From: Leptodactylus fallax
Lineage: Eukaryota; Chordata; Amphibia; Anura; Leptodactylidae
Assembly (NCBI GenBank): GCA_947044405.1
Contig: CAMRHE010000067.1
Coordinates: forward strand, 3,983,501-4,047,500
Reading direction: 5' to 3'
DNA length: 64,000 nt
The notes beneath the pieces are model-generated. The model did no database searches. It was not told where the DNA came from and saw only the letters and a program-made list of their open reading frames with translations. Made by a program: the position numbers and the translations under genes. Positions 23,514 through 36,648 of this stretch are shown here, piece after piece. How positions within the stretch are numbered: position 1 is the first letter of the stretch; every line of letters starts with the position of its first letter.

Positions 23514-24859
23514 GGCAAAACACAAGTTTAGTTTTACCATCTTACCGTAACAGATCCTCTTTAAACAATCTAACCCCATTTTCTATATTCATTATACACA
23601 CATGTAATATAAGCCATGCTTCACTGCTTTCATGTCATATGTTAAATTGCTTTATGTATGTCCAACCTGATCCGCACTCTTAGCAATGCATTCCTGTGAC
23701 AGAAAATGGCTTGTGTTGGTGCTGTTTTTATTTTATTAGCTTTGTACACATTCAGAAAATCTCATTTTCCATTAGGTTTCTGTGTGCCCAGAAGTTGGAA
23801 GTGAGTAACCAATTTGCAATGGGTAATAAATCATCAGTCTGGATACGATTTCAGCTCTTGGTGCTGAGTTTGCAGTTTTGCGTACTTTGCAGTGAACGCT
23901 TATTCAGATCTCATTAAGCCCTTGGCTGCTGTATAACAAGCATATACAATACCTAGTCATCTCAATACATTATAGTGCTACCACCTGCCGAGCCTAATGC
24001 ATATAATGAAGCATTTTATGTTAAATATACCTATATAGTAAATCATTACTAACACTACCAATTATAGCATAATGTATTACAAACTGTAAATTATTATCCT
24101 CAGAGCACTCGTGCTGCGTTTCAGGCATGGAAACCCCTACATTAGCAAAATGGTTTATTTATGTGAAGAATAACAGCGTTCTTTATTGCGGCACTATGAG
24201 CAGCAGAACATAAAAGCAGCCTAACACATTTGTATCAGCCTTCCCCCTTGGTAATTATTTGCTGCTTAGAAATTGAATTTTACATTGAGAATAATGTTTT
24301 AGTAATATAAAATGTAAGTACATTTTATAAATAATAGTTTCCATATCTTTGATGGCTCTTTGTGGGCCAATTTCACTATTATGCACCAGAAAACAGAGTA
24401 TCTTGTAAAGCATAATGCAATGTTAAAATATATAAAAGATAGGTAAAGTCCTCATGTATTCAACAATATCACAAGGTAAAATATGGCAAGTGCAAAATAT
24501 GTTAACGCTATAGTCAAGACTAAACACAGTATACAAGAGCCCTTGCTTTTCAGCATACAAGAGCGCTTCTTTTTTAGATAGTTTCCATTTGTCAATAAAA
24601 AGTAACCATCTTAGAGGGGTTCGGCAGCCAATTACATGGTTCTAGATCTGGAAAGTCGAAAGTCAGCCAGCCATGGGTAATTTTGACACACTGCATCCTA
24701 GAAGGTCATCCACATTGAATATCTGCTGTAGCTGCTCCATGCAGAAAACTCACCCTTATAGTGTATGATGCTTTGACAGGCACTATATTTTCCTCGGTGT
24801 TTCATCAACACGCCTGGTGTTCTGTCTAGAATTTCACTTTTGAGCTAAACACACATGTT

Positions 24860-25030
24860 GAGTTTTAATGCTTTTTCTGATGCATATTTTTTTTTTTATC
24901 CAAAGCCAGGAGTCGATTCAAAAGGAATAAAAAGTATGAAAAAGGACTTATAGTTCTCTTTCCAGCCGAATCCACTTCTGACTTTGTATCGAAAAACTGA
25001 AGCAAAATATGCAACAAAAACTCAATGGGG
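24860..25030. repeat. Decayed copy of the GAGGTCCCACATTGTGG foldback family
   Basis: Contains CAAAGCCAGGAGTCGATTC and GAATCCACTTCTGACTTTG, matching the central CCAAAGTCAGGAGTGGATT of copy 3. The terminal arms are degraded. Confidence 0.6.
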
Positions 25031-25150
25031 GAATTTATTAAGACTTTTGCACTGTGTTCCGGTCCTAGTATTGCTATACACTGATTTATTCATTCATTGA
25101 GCAAGTTTTTCAGTCTTTACTAAAGCACTATTACTACTTCTTTCTCACAG

Positions 25151-25345
25151 TGATGGTAGTCCTGGAAGTCAGAGCGTCGCAGAAAGGTTTGCAGTCAACT
25201 GGATAACAGCGTTGGTCAGCTCTTTCAGTGTCATAGTTGTAAAGATTGATGGACGTGGAAGTGGCTACCAAGGCACAAAGCTATTGCATGAAGTGAGAAA
25301 AGAGCTGGGAAGTTTACAAGTGAAAGACCAGTTGTCAGCATTGGA
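25151..25345 (+). CDS. DPP6: DPP6 coding exon E (195 bp, hydrolase-like domain)
   Basis: The exon starts after TTCTCACAG and ends before GTACGT. It encodes DGSPGSQSVAERF, then VSSFSVIVVKIDGRGSGYQG and TKLLHEVRKELG, ending in VKDQLSALE. The DGRGSG-Q-G motif is a signature of the DPP-IV family. This is the longest coding exon in the window. Confidence 0.95.
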
Positions 25346-27105
25346 GTACGTATACATGACATTACACCTGGATTTTATTTATTTCTTCTTTAGGAATAGG
25401 CTGTAATTTTGTTATGTCTAGAAAAATGTGGTGTGCCTTATCACTGTTGAGTATGCCATTTGGGTGGTTTTGCTACTAAAGCTATTGCTACTAGAGATGG
25501 GTGAACCGCTTTGTCAAAAAAGGATTCGACCAAAATAAACAAACAAAAATGGCCGCCGCATTATACTGTTAGGTCTCTTTAGACCCCAGAGTATAATAAG
25601 TGGAGGCTCAAGGAAGGTCTTAAAAATTTAAAAAAAAAAAAAAAAATCATACTCACCTTCCGTTACCTCTTTTGGGCCTCCTCGCAGTGTCTGTTGCTCT
25701 CCTATGACATAAGGTGCCCTGTGATTGAGCCACAAGTGGTCCCATAGGCATGATGTCATGACACTCGGTGTGATCATGTGACCAATGAGGCCCAGTTACA
25801 GGCCTCAGCAGTGACTCCTGGTGCATGATGTCAGAGGATAGTGCCAGACGTCACTGAGGGGGAGGAGAGTGCAGGATGCCGCAAGGAGGCCCAAAAAAGA
25901 TAATGGAATGTGAGTATGAATGTTTTTCTCCTGAAGAGATCCCAGAGTATAATAATGTCACATTCACTTTGACATAACTTTGGCTGTGTTTGCCTTAGAG
26001 AGCTAGAAATTGGGTTAGATGGGTTCCTAGGAGCCCTAAGAGTATTCTACACTATGTTTTAAGCCAATTTCAGATGTGAGTCATTTCCAACTTGTTTGAC
26101 CCAAAACGACTCTTGGTCCAGAACCACTCAAACCCGAAACAAAACAAATCCTGAGAGGTTCGGCAATCTCTAATTGCTATAAAAATTTGTTTTTTGGTGT
26201 AAGCCAAGTTTGGTAAAAAATTATAGACTTTTCTGGTTCTGAATATTTTACAGCATATTTATTCAAAATACAAATGGTTGTGGTTCAGCACTGTGTTGAT
26301 TTTACCCAGTTTTTATTATAGAAAGGGCATACAATAGTAAATAGATCTCTTTCTCTTAGACTTCATGAGGCTGGATTTCTTTGAAAATCCATGTAAAAAT
26401 GGCAGTACAATCCATAATAAAAGTTTTCCTACATGATATTAAAATGAGCCTTGCTGAAATCATAAAATGATCATTTTATATCATTCAGAAAACTTTCAAA
26501 AACGATAATACAGCCATTCAGACATGGATTTTAAAAGTGAATCAGCATCATCGGGTCTAAGATGTCTATCTAATAATGCAGTTTGTAGTCTGAATTCTAG
26601 TGACAGAGTGGGTGGAATTCATCATTCCTTCTGCACCAGCTTTCTGATGAAGGGAGATTTTATTTTGGCTCAGATTTAGCGCAAAGCCCTTCCTTGCTCC
26701 AAATATGCACCACAAGCCCGGATCCGCACCAACTTCACAACGTAGTGCATATATGGGTGGAGTGGTAATGCCTCAGCCATACAGATACATTAGAACTCAC
26801 ACCAGTGTTCTATGCCTAACATTTTGGCGCTGGGTTGTCTAACTATTTCATAGCCTCTTCATAAATCTCTCTTTCCTTGTGGCACTCAGGCCCTTTATTA
26901 AGACTGGTGTACGATATGCCAGTAGTAATAAATCTAACCCATTGTCTTTAAAAGGGTTGCAGCTATTTTGCCATCTTATACCGAACAGTTCCATTTTTGT
27001 GATAATGCAAGTTACATGCCTGTTGATGATAATGTAAAATTTACATGAAATAATCTGTTTGGGTACTATTCTGTTATTCTCTTTTACCCTTTTTTTTTAT
27101 TCCAG
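25346..27105 (+). other. DPP6 intron between exons E and F
   Basis: A hAT-type foldback (25492-26172) fills its first part. At about 26.63-26.95 kb there is a sequence with the frog-repeat phrase TTTATTAAGACTGGTGTA. The rest shows nothing. Confidence 0.75.
25492..26172. mobile_element. hAT-type foldback element, second family member
   Basis: Ends TAGAGATGGGTGAACC and, on the right, GGTTCGGCAATCTCTA. Flanks ATTGCTAC (25484-25491) and ATTGCTAT (26173-26180) match in seven of eight bases. The inner part has a large inverted repeat in which TACTCACCTTCC and TTGGGCCTCC near 25650-25682 pair with GGAGGCCCAA and GGAATGTGAGTA near 25885-25917. No open frame of interest. Confidence 0.82.
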
Positions 27106-27160
27106 ATCAAAGTTAAAAGAACAATACATAGATAAGACGAGAGTTGGCGTTTTTGGAAAG
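27106..27160 (+). CDS. DPP6: DPP6 coding exon F (55 bp)
   Basis: The acceptor is TTATTCCAG and the donor GTAATG. The exon encodes SKLKEQYIDKTRVGVFGK after completing a Glu codon. In active family members this strand leads straight into the nucleophile elbow, which here begins the next exon. Confidence 0.92.
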
Positions 27161-27586
27161 GTAATGCTTCACATTATACGTAATTTGTATTTGGGGTCCA
27201 ACATGGATAATTTATAGAAACACTTCCAAGAGATCAATGTAGAGTAATACTGGCCACCTGCTACAACCAATGGGTTTCCTGTGGTTTCATGAAATAAATT
27301 GTACTTTATGAACGATATGTAGCCAATAGGGAACCACAAAGAGGAGAGGTCAATGAGAAGTGAGGGAGAAACAAGCCTGTTCCCTTCCCTGGCAGTGTTA
27401 AGGACAGCAAAACTGCTTTCAACTTGAACAAGGATGACTACATTGCAGTAGCTCATTCGATATACAATGAGGGAATATGCAAGCTATTTACTTTTTTCCA
27501 ATGAAAAAAATATTGGTAAACTGGTAACTGTATTGGGCAAGTTCATGGTCTTCTTCCTCATTATATGTCTTATTATGAAGAGATGG

Positions 27587-27995
27587 TACTAGGTGGCCCT
27601 AGGAGCAAGTTCCTTTTTTCTACCAATTAGGTCGTATTTGCATATTGCTTACCCAGAATTCTTTGCAGGGGTTGCATGGTCTAATAAGTCCCTGCATCAT
27701 CTCTTCCAAATGAGACATTACCCCTTATGACTCACATCAAGACGTCTCACACAGCCAGCTAGTACTCTGCTCTACAGTCATGAGAGGGAAAAACCTTGAA
27801 ACAGCTGTCTGTGGATGGGAACCTCTTCCTTTTGGAGGAGTTACTCTGAAATGGCTATTATTCTTAGATTATACCCTTAGGTTTTTTTCGAAAGTATTAA
27901 TTAATCTGTAGTAAGCTACCTTCCAAAAGGTGGTGCTAGGAGCAAATTCCTCTTTTTCACCAATGAGGTTTTATTTGCATCTTCATTACCCAGAC
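27587..27995. repeat. Direct repeat pair about 340 bp apart
   Basis: 27587-27658 and 27926-27995 share GGTG-CCTAGGAGCAA-TTCCT, CACCAAT-AGGT, TATTTGCAT and TTACCCAGA. Possibly two ends of one decayed element. Confidence 0.65.
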
Positions 27996-28463
27996 AAAAT
28001 GAGACATTAGAGTGTAATAAATCAATTCACACAGTAAGAGCAAGGGCTCTGCTCGCAGGAGCTTGCAATCTATGATGCATTGGGAATTATAATGTGTTAG
28101 TTGCTGTATGTGGTTTGTCCTATATGCTCCTTTTAACCTGTTGGATACATCAATAAACTGGAGAATTTAAGTCTGTGGAAGTGCCGCTCATCCTTCCTGT
28201 GTTTGTTATTATTACTTAGCTTGGAAGTGGCCTTTGGACCATAGCACCTAGAGGTGATCGAATATACTGTATATCTTCATTGTTTATTTTCAATACCCTA
28301 TACTTCAGACTATGGATCACCATCTTCCATCTGTGTTCTTTGGCAGTTGGCTGATAACTGATTAAGACACCCCATATTCATACTCCCTATTACAGCATAT
28401 GGGCATCATAAAGAATAAAAAGGTGTTCCCACTCTGGCGCACCCGGCGAGTCCATTCATTACT

Positions 28464-28887
28464 TTAAAGAGGACGTTTTACCACCTCCGCCAAGTTCAAC
28501 TCTTTGCATGATTTAATAGGCGATGTTCCACTAATTCTAGCACCAGTCCTGAGCAATCAATGCTGTTCGTTTTGGTGCCTGATATGCTATTTAAACTCTG
28601 TACTGTCAGAAGGGCGGTGTCAGGCACAAGGGGTGAAGAGACAAGGGGTGTAATTCTGAGCTGCCTCTGATTGGAGCTTTGTGTCACACCCCCTTTCTTC
28701 CTTCTGCCTGACACTGCCCACTTAACAGCAAAGCCTAAGTGACATGTCAGGCACCAAAACTAACTGCCCTGATAGCTTGGGATAGTGGGTGCTAAGGAAA
28801 AAAAATTACAACTATGACAGAATAAGTGGAGCGGCACCTATTAATAGATGCTAAAACTTGGAGTTGATGGTGAAAGATCTTCATTAA
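28464..28887. mobile_element. TTAA-type foldback element, CACCTATTAA family (copy 1)
   Basis: Left TTAAAGAGGACGTTTTACCA; right GGTGAAAGATCTTCATTAA. The inner part has a GTGTCAGGC / GCCTGACAC pair and TGGAGCGGCACCTATTAA. Same family as 47283-47613. The 72-residue minus-strand frame inside is a chance frame. Confidence 0.75.
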
Positions 28888-30093
28888 TAGCCATTCATTC
28901 TAATGTCTGGCATCAGCCACTGCAGTTAAAATGTGGACCTGCGTTGATCAGGTGATTGTTCTGACTTTTTTTTACTTTAAAGATGTTGTCTTTATGGCTG
29001 AAACACTTTGATGCCTTTATGTACTCTGGTGGCATATTCAAGGTATCGGTTACGACTGTTATTTGCTTTTCCAAAAATCTGTTTCAATAGACTTCAGCAT
29101 ACTGCAAATCCGATAATAAAGTTTAATAGAAGACATTTCAGCACTATGACAGAAGTTGCTCATAAGATAAGCAGGTTAATGAAAACTTGTAATATATATT
29201 TTCTATTTCTACAAAAGCTTCCTGCAAGCTTTAGCCCCAGGAGTGATTCATCCGCTTTGTGCGGCATAATGGTTTTTATGTATTGCAATGATTTACAAAA
29301 CATAATTATCAACAAATATTTTATTGATGAATGGATTATTTCAATGCCGTTTCAATCAGTCCAACCCCCATTATTTGTGCTCTGATACTATAAAGCCTCT
29401 TATTAAATTACATTTATAATTAGGGTAAGAACTCGATTACTATGCCATCTATCTGTTTTCTGAATATTTCCTTTGAAGATATAACACATTATTTTGTCCA
29501 AGCCATAATTGGCTGACTCTAATTTACAATTTCTGCTGAATCCTAGAATCAGATTATGTTTAATGATGTAAATCTACAATTATATTCACCTTTCACTTGC
29601 TCACCACTCAGAGTCTGACTTGTTAAATATTCATAGTTTTTAGGTTTGGATGAGTTCGGAGTTAAAACTAATTCAACTTTTATTGACAAGAGGTTTTAGT
29701 GGGTATTATAACAAGATTTCTCACTTATTGTACACAAAACACTGCAGAGATTTAATCGGGTATTTTAGATTAGACAAAATCTGTTTTGTGATATTAATGC
29801 ATAGCCATGTCTAATATTCTTATTTCAGATTATCTCAATTTATTTTTTTATTGTGTGAGTGGATTTTCAGTGTCGGGCATATAAACATTTATTTCAGTCG
29901 TATTGAGCATTTCTGTTTAAAGCTTTAAAATGGAAAATATATATATTTTTTTACTAGAAAAACTTTCAAACTATAATATGTGAATATAAAGATTAAAATA
30001 GTTCATTTTAGACTGTACATGTTATAGACTGTTCATATTAATGCTTGGTATAGCCAAATAATCGCATTTAAAGGCCACCCCTGCCTACATGCC

Positions 30094-30498
30094 TTAGGTT
30101 CCATTCAGATCATGTTTTTCACATCTGCAGATTCATTTAACGGATGCAAAAACCGGATGCAAATGGATGGCCATTTAGCATCAGTTTAGCAGATCTGTTT
30201 AACTGATGTAATAAATCGAAGCAAAAACCAGATGCAAATGGATAGCCATCCATTTACATAGAGATCAATATTAAAAAAAAAGAAAGAAAAAATCAATTTC
30301 AGTGGGATTTTTTTGGTTGGACACAAAAACATAGTATACCATACGTTTGTCTCTGTCAAAAAAAAAATTGGACAGAAGCGAATCCTTTTTTTTTTTTTTT
30401 TTTGACATTGATCTCTATGTCCAGTTACATCCAGTTTTTGCATCCATTTATTACAATAGTTAAACAAATGTAAAAAACATAATCTGAATGGAGACTTA
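30094..30498. mobile_element. Foldback element with TTCCATTCAGAT ends
   Basis: Left TTAGGTTCCATTCAGATCAT, right TAATCTGAATGGAGAC. Inner arms: GATGCAAAAACCGGATGCAA and its partner TTACATCCAGTTTTTGCATC. No gene. Confidence 0.75.
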
Positions 30499-30602
30499 CT
30501 ATGGTATAATTTGTATTTCAGATGCCTCTGTAATAAATAGCATATTTGACAACTCCTTTAGATACTGTAAAAAAGTATGTTGATGCATAATCATGTGACA
30601 TA

Positions 30603-30979
30603 CAGCTGCATCTCAATAAATTAGAATATCTTTGAAACATTTATTTTTTTTCAGTAATTAAATTAAAAAAGTGACCTCCTATATTTTCTAGATTCTTTAC
30701 ACACAGAGTGTTCTATTTCAAGTGTTTTATTTCTGTAAATGTTGATTATGGATTACATGTAATGAGAACCCAAATCTAAGAAAATTTGAATATTGTAAAA
30801 AAGTTCAGTATTGTAAATTCAATGTGTCACCTGCCAAGGTTTCCTAAGCCTTTAAATGGTCCCTCGGTCTGGTTCAGTAGGACACACAATCATGGAAGAC
30901 GTTGATTATGAATTGTATTACTGAATTACTGAAATGAATGAACGTTTCAAAAATATTCTAATTTATTGAGATGCACCTG
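30603..30979. mobile_element. Short non-autonomous Tc1/mariner-like element
   Basis: It is 377 bp, flanked by TA (30601-30602 and 30980-30981). The ends read CAGCTGCATCTCAATAAAT and, on the other strand, CAGGTGCATCTCAATAAAT. There is no coding capacity. The end sequence is familiar from widespread fish and amphibian elements, but I could not name the family. Confidence 0.85.
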
Positions 30980-31239
30980 TATGTCAAAAGTAAAAAATAT
31001 ATCAAACATGTCAAAAATACATGAACTTTCCTGGCACACACAGAGAATACGATGTAAACATGTGAAATGTGAGCAGAGCCTAAATCTATGCCTAGGTATA
31101 GGTTTTTATCAGATTACTGACTTTTGATAAACAATTTGGAATTTCCAAAATACGTTCATGGGATTCCAAACTCATTGATATATTCTATGAATATGTGTTG
31201 CAGGTGTGATGTAATGACAACTTATGTTTTTGCAATTTA

Positions 31240-31741
31240 TGTAAAGTATACCTCCAGTCATAAGACAACTTTTTCATAAATGAATAGTAAATTTTATAAT
31301 ATATCTTATTAAAGAAATATATTTGCTTCTCCACTTATCAGGCTGAGAGACTTTTTACATAGAAGTCTATGGAGGGGTCAGGAGGAGGCTGCTGGAAAAG
31401 ACACACAAATAAAACCAGCTGCTAAACTCTGCTACACTGTGAATGAGGGAGCTCTTTTGACACTATTTTATCTTCATGCTAATACTCTAACAGTACAAAG
31501 AATGGGGCAATAAATCAAATAACATCCTCCTCCTCCCCTCCCCACTCCATAGGCTTTTGTGTGGGAGATGAGTACGAAAATGGATTCTATACAAAAATAC
31601 AGAGTGAACATTAGTAGCAGGAGAGCAGCCAAAGTGGAGAGGTTAACATTTCTTTACTAAGATGTATTACAAAGTTTTTTTATATTCACATGTACTATTA
31701 ACTTATGAAAAGTGGTTTTAGAATTGGAGGTATGTTTTAAA
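31240..31741. mobile_element. Foldback element, CCTCCAGT family
   Basis: Left TAAAGTATACCTCCAGTCAT and TTTTCATAAATGAATAGTAA; right TTAACTTATGAAAAGTGGTT and TTGGAGGTATGTTTTA. A related copy is at 4847-5560, interrupted by an unrelated insertion. Confidence 0.75.
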
Positions 31742-32306
31742 AGAAGTCTTTCAGGCCCAAAATTCTTCTCAAACAACAATATTGCAGTGTAGGAACCTTT
31801 AAAAGAAGTATAAACATACCTGGACACAAATCAGTATAGCAATGCACATATACAAATCAGGCAGAGGCTGAAAATGGTATTCACAGATACAGGGGCATCA
31901 TTAAATTGCGATTCCAGAGGAGAGCAGAAGTACTTGCAGCTGCCTGCCCCAATGCCCTTTTAGGCTGTTTTGTATATCCATAAAAAGATGATTTTCTCTG
32001 CGTTGCTTCATTGGTTTGTGGTTTCTGCTCCTATTAAAGACCACAACATTGCTCAGTTATTGCCTTTAGACCAAACAGATTCCCTTTAAGAGAAATCTAC
32101 GAGCCCCTAAATTCCTCTGAAAATGGGACTATGTAAAGGGGCTTTAAGAGGATAACAATTATACCTGGATGGCCACCCACCAATCAAACCTGTGGGTTGA
32201 AGCAGAGAAATTCATCTTTTTATCTGTATACAGGTTAGCATTAAGTACAGGATACTATGAGCTGGCCAGCAATTTATGAGGAGAGATGGTCCTTGGGTGG
32301 AACCAG

Positions 32307-32526
32307 TAAGGCTGAGGCCCCACGTTGCGGAAACGCAGTTTTTTTGTTGTTGCAGATTTTGCAGCTTTTTTTTTTTTTTTAACCAAAGTCAGGAGTGGAT
32401 TGAGTAGAAGGTAGAAGTATAAGAGCTTCCTATATATTTCCCATTCCTTTTGTAGCCATTCTTGGCTTTGGCTGAAAAAAACGCAACAAAAAAATCTGCT
32501 TTTACGCAACATGGGGCCTCAGCTTA
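32307..32526. mobile_element. Foldback element, GAGGTCCCACATTGTGG family (copy 3)
   Basis: Left end TAAGGCTGAGGCCCCACGTT and GCGGAAACGCAG; right end CGCAACATGGGGCCTCAGC. The most symmetrical copy of the family in the window. Confidence 0.85.
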
Positions 32527-32940
32527 ACTCCCACAGTGCAGTTATTGCTAATTTGTATACAAATAAAAAATGTTTCTTACGATGGTTTTGTGGTCAACAA
32601 GGCATGATTGTGTCCAATTAAAGACATCTACATGTCTCCATTATTGTTTGGGAGCTGATACGGTAGACTCCATTTAATTCTGATTAGGCATTTATGAGAA
32701 AAAACCCAGCCCACCCGCATATATACTAGAAATAAATTGATTATAGACATAAAAATGTCAGTAAATCCAAATAAGGATGAGCAATAGTTGATAAATTCTT
32801 GGAAAGATTTATGTGAGGATGGCTGCTGGGTAAATTATTACTCAGTATATTAACTATCAATACTGTTATGAAACTTGTGAAAAAAAATGTGAAGTTAGCA
32901 AAAAGTTAGTTACATATCTTATTGTATTCCAATTGTATAG

Positions 32941-33043
32941 GAATATGGAGGATATTTGAGCACCCGTCTCCTGACATCCATGACAGATGACCTATTCGCG
33001 TGCGGAGCAGCTCTTTCTCCAATAACAGATTTTAAACTATATG
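32941..33043 (+). CDS. DPP6: DPP6 coding exon G (dead nucleophile elbow)
   Basis: The exon starts after TTGTATAG and ends before GTAAGA. It encodes EYGGYLSTRLLTSMTDDLFA, then CGAALSPITDFKLY. In active DPP-IV the elbow is GWSYGGY with the catalytic Ser. Here the elbow reads K-E-Y-G-G-Y across the exon F/G junction, so Glu replaces Ser. From memory, mammalian DPP6 has Asp and DPP10 has Gly at this position. Confidence 0.94.
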
Positions 33044-33898
33044 GTAAGAATTTCAATATATGAAGATGACTATTCTAATAAGTTAAATTATTGCTTATGG
33101 AACCCTTAGGATCTGTTAACACTTGTATCAGCAGGTTTATCGAAGCTTCTGTAATTGTTGATGGCAATAATCTTGCTGCTATTGCCATAAAAAATGATGG
33201 ACCCCAATAAGTTAATGGAGTAGGTTGGAATCATTTAGATCTACTGGATGATGGGTTTAGCATAGTGTCATCTGATGTCAACCACAACGTTCATATACAA
33301 ATACCATGTAAACTCAATATTCAATTAATTCTTTGCACATGTCAGTCTGTCCAGGAATGAAAACATATCTTTCCAATCATCTTGTCAGCCAGACATATAA
33401 TTAGCGCCAAAGTATTTGAAGGCAGCCTATCACCATCTAAATAACTTCTAAACCACTTATATGTTATTAAAGTGGCTATTAGTGGAATTTAAAGTGTAAC
33501 TAAACTTTTCCCCATAAATATATGGTTCAGATGACAGAACTAACTGTGTAATAAATTCTATTAAAGGAAAGTGCCCTTTTTTTCATTTGTTTGCCTCTTT
33601 CTACCACTGATGAAATCTGTAGAAGTATATGGAGGGAGGATAGGGACAGGTTATTGGATAGCTTAGTTAGTAGTAGTAATCATAGCTTAAGCACCACCCC
33701 CAGATGAAGGCGGAAAGGCACACTGTATCTGGTCAATACCATGAAGGGAAGTATTTATACTCCTGTTTTCCTTGTATGTATTAGTATAAATTGCATTAGG
33801 TATATTTGATTGGTATTTATTATTGTAATATTATTTCCCCATACTGGAAGTCATTTAGGTTTATTGTAATATGTTGTGTATGCTATTCATGTGTGCTA

Positions 33899-34124
33899 CT
33901 CTAGGTTCACACTAGCATTGTACTCTCCGTCATTTGGATACACCAGGGGACCCGAACGATGGAAAGCCATACCACTAAAACAGTGGTTATACATGGACCC
34001 CATTGACTATAATGGGGTCTGCCGGGTGTTTCAAACTGAAAGTGACGGAGAGAATAGTCTTCCGTGCAGGACTTTTCTCTCCGATGATTTTCGTTGATTC
34101 TGGCACAGATGTAAACCCAGCCTT
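33899..34124. mobile_element. Foldback element with GGTTCACAC-type ends
   Basis: Left CTAGGTTCACACTAGC; right GATGTAAACCCAGCC. The arms share CTCTCCGTC / GACGGAGAG, and there is a CCCCATTGACTATAATGGGG palindrome at 33998-34017. Confidence 0.7.
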
Positions 34125-34210
34125 ACATTTATTCATAGTGACTGTGCTTTTGTGACCAGCTCTACTTTTTATGTGATTTATTCCTTATTTTTAGAATTGC
34201 TTTATTTATA

Positions 34211-35142
<932 letters not shown>

Positions 35143-35539
35143 TATATTCATTAATGAAGTTTGCAATTTGCCCTGCTTTTGGCAGTTGTGTATTTGTTTT
35201 GTATACAGGTCTAGCAATCAATGGATGGTATAGACTATTAGTTGGCGGTCTATACACCAGATTTATCATACATTCTGAGCGAGTGTGATCTGGTGCATTT
35301 CAGACTGCCTATTAGTAAATGTATCAAATTATATATATGGCACTTTTATATCAACTTATAATATCACAATCTCAAGAAAAAACATAACAAAACAGAAAGA
35401 AAAGGAAACTTGACAATGTACCTATTAATGTATAGATATCTAATTCAGTACTAAATATCACTAAATATCATATATACTTGGTTTTTTTTACTGTTATCTC
35501 ATTGGACATGTAGCTTAAATTCATTTATTTTATTTTAAG

Positions 35540-35607
35540 CATCTGCTTTTTCGGAAAGGTATTTGGGACTACATACCATTGATAATGGAGCATATGGGGC
35601 ATATGAG
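35540..35607 (+). CDS. DPP6: DPP6 coding exon H (68 bp)
   Basis: The acceptor is TATTTTAAG, which has a poor pyrimidine tract near the AG, and the donor is GTACGT. The exon encodes SAFSERYLGLHTIDNGAYGA and ends YE. The family motif ASAFSERYLG spans the G/H junction. The exon splits codons at its 5' edge and ends on a codon boundary. Confidence 0.93.
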
Positions 35608-36648
35608 GTACGTACATCTGACAAACACAACATTGGTACAAGATAGCATGAATTTGTGTAACCTGAATTATGATCATCTGTTTTTTTGTTCTTATATAAT
35701 TTTCAGGCTTTTTTTTAAATTTACTTGTATTTATTAGATGTAAATTGTTATTCAACATAATATTTAACCAGTTTGTTCAGGACTGGATCATTTTCCTTGG
35801 TTTAGGACCAGACACATTTTTGATTTTTTTTTTTTGTACATTTGGTTTTGAGGGATATAACATTATTTTTTTCTTTTGGATTATCCCAATAAGTTTTATG
35901 TATTTTTTCAGTGATAATTAGGTTTTACTTTATATCTGAGAAAATGTAAATAAAAAAGGAGAAGAAATATGTCTGTTTTTCACAATTTTCATGCTTTTTT
36001 TTTTTTTTTTTTTTTAATAGCACAAAGTGCTGCTGAAATTTTTTTAAAAATAGTTTTCCCACTCCGTTATGGTCCTTTTTACATAGATGACACATACTGG
36101 CTAGAATCTGTGATGTGGGCATGACAATTTTTCATGTTATTTTTTTCTTCCCTACAAATAGAAGTCATGACTTATTCCTAAATATGGTATAACTTACAAA
36201 CTGTTGTGGATTATGACTACTTCCCTGCACAACATATAATTGGAGGTAATGTTGTGCACAGAAAGTGCTATAGAGACCCTTCATTCTAGTGAACACTGGC
36301 AATCTCAGTGATCAAACCCCCACCAGCTACTACATCACATGTTGTGCTGAATTGTTATAACCGTTTCATGGGAAAATCCTTTTTAACACATTGAGTTTCA
36401 AGTTTGATGTAATGAAATATGACTCCTGAGTTACAATAGGCTAGGAACTTTGGCACTAGAGGGTAAATTACTAGTTAGATTGTGGCTACATTGCAAGTCA
36501 ATGTAAAATAAGATTGCCTGTAAAGTTTTGGGCAGGTGAGGAAAAAAATTAAGAATGAAAAAGTTAGAATGCTTTCAAAAATAGAAGTGTTAATAGTTTA
36601 TTTTTGTCAGTTAACAAAATATTTGGTGTGACCGTCCTTTGCCTTCCA

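Larger units (their letters stand above)
20244..25150 (+). other. DPP6 intron between exons D and E
   Basis: It contains a TTAA foldback (20905-21349), two related GATAGGCCAACAATAT-type repeats (from 22603 and from 23093) and a decayed copy of the GAGGCCCCACATTGCGGA family near 24860-25030. Nothing is recognisable in 21.4-22.6 kb or 23.6-24.8 kb. Confidence 0.75.
27161..32940 (+). other. DPP6 intron between exons F and G
   Basis: It contains a direct repeat pair (27587-27658 and 27926-27995), foldbacks at 28464-28887, 30094-30498, 31240-31741 and 32307-32526, and a Tc1/mariner-type short element at 30603-30979. The stretch 28.9-30.0 kb is AT-rich with no feature that I can name. Confidence 0.75.

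Noticed and set aside
28496..28714. 72-residue minus-strand frame
   Set aside because: Inside the foldback element 28464-28887.
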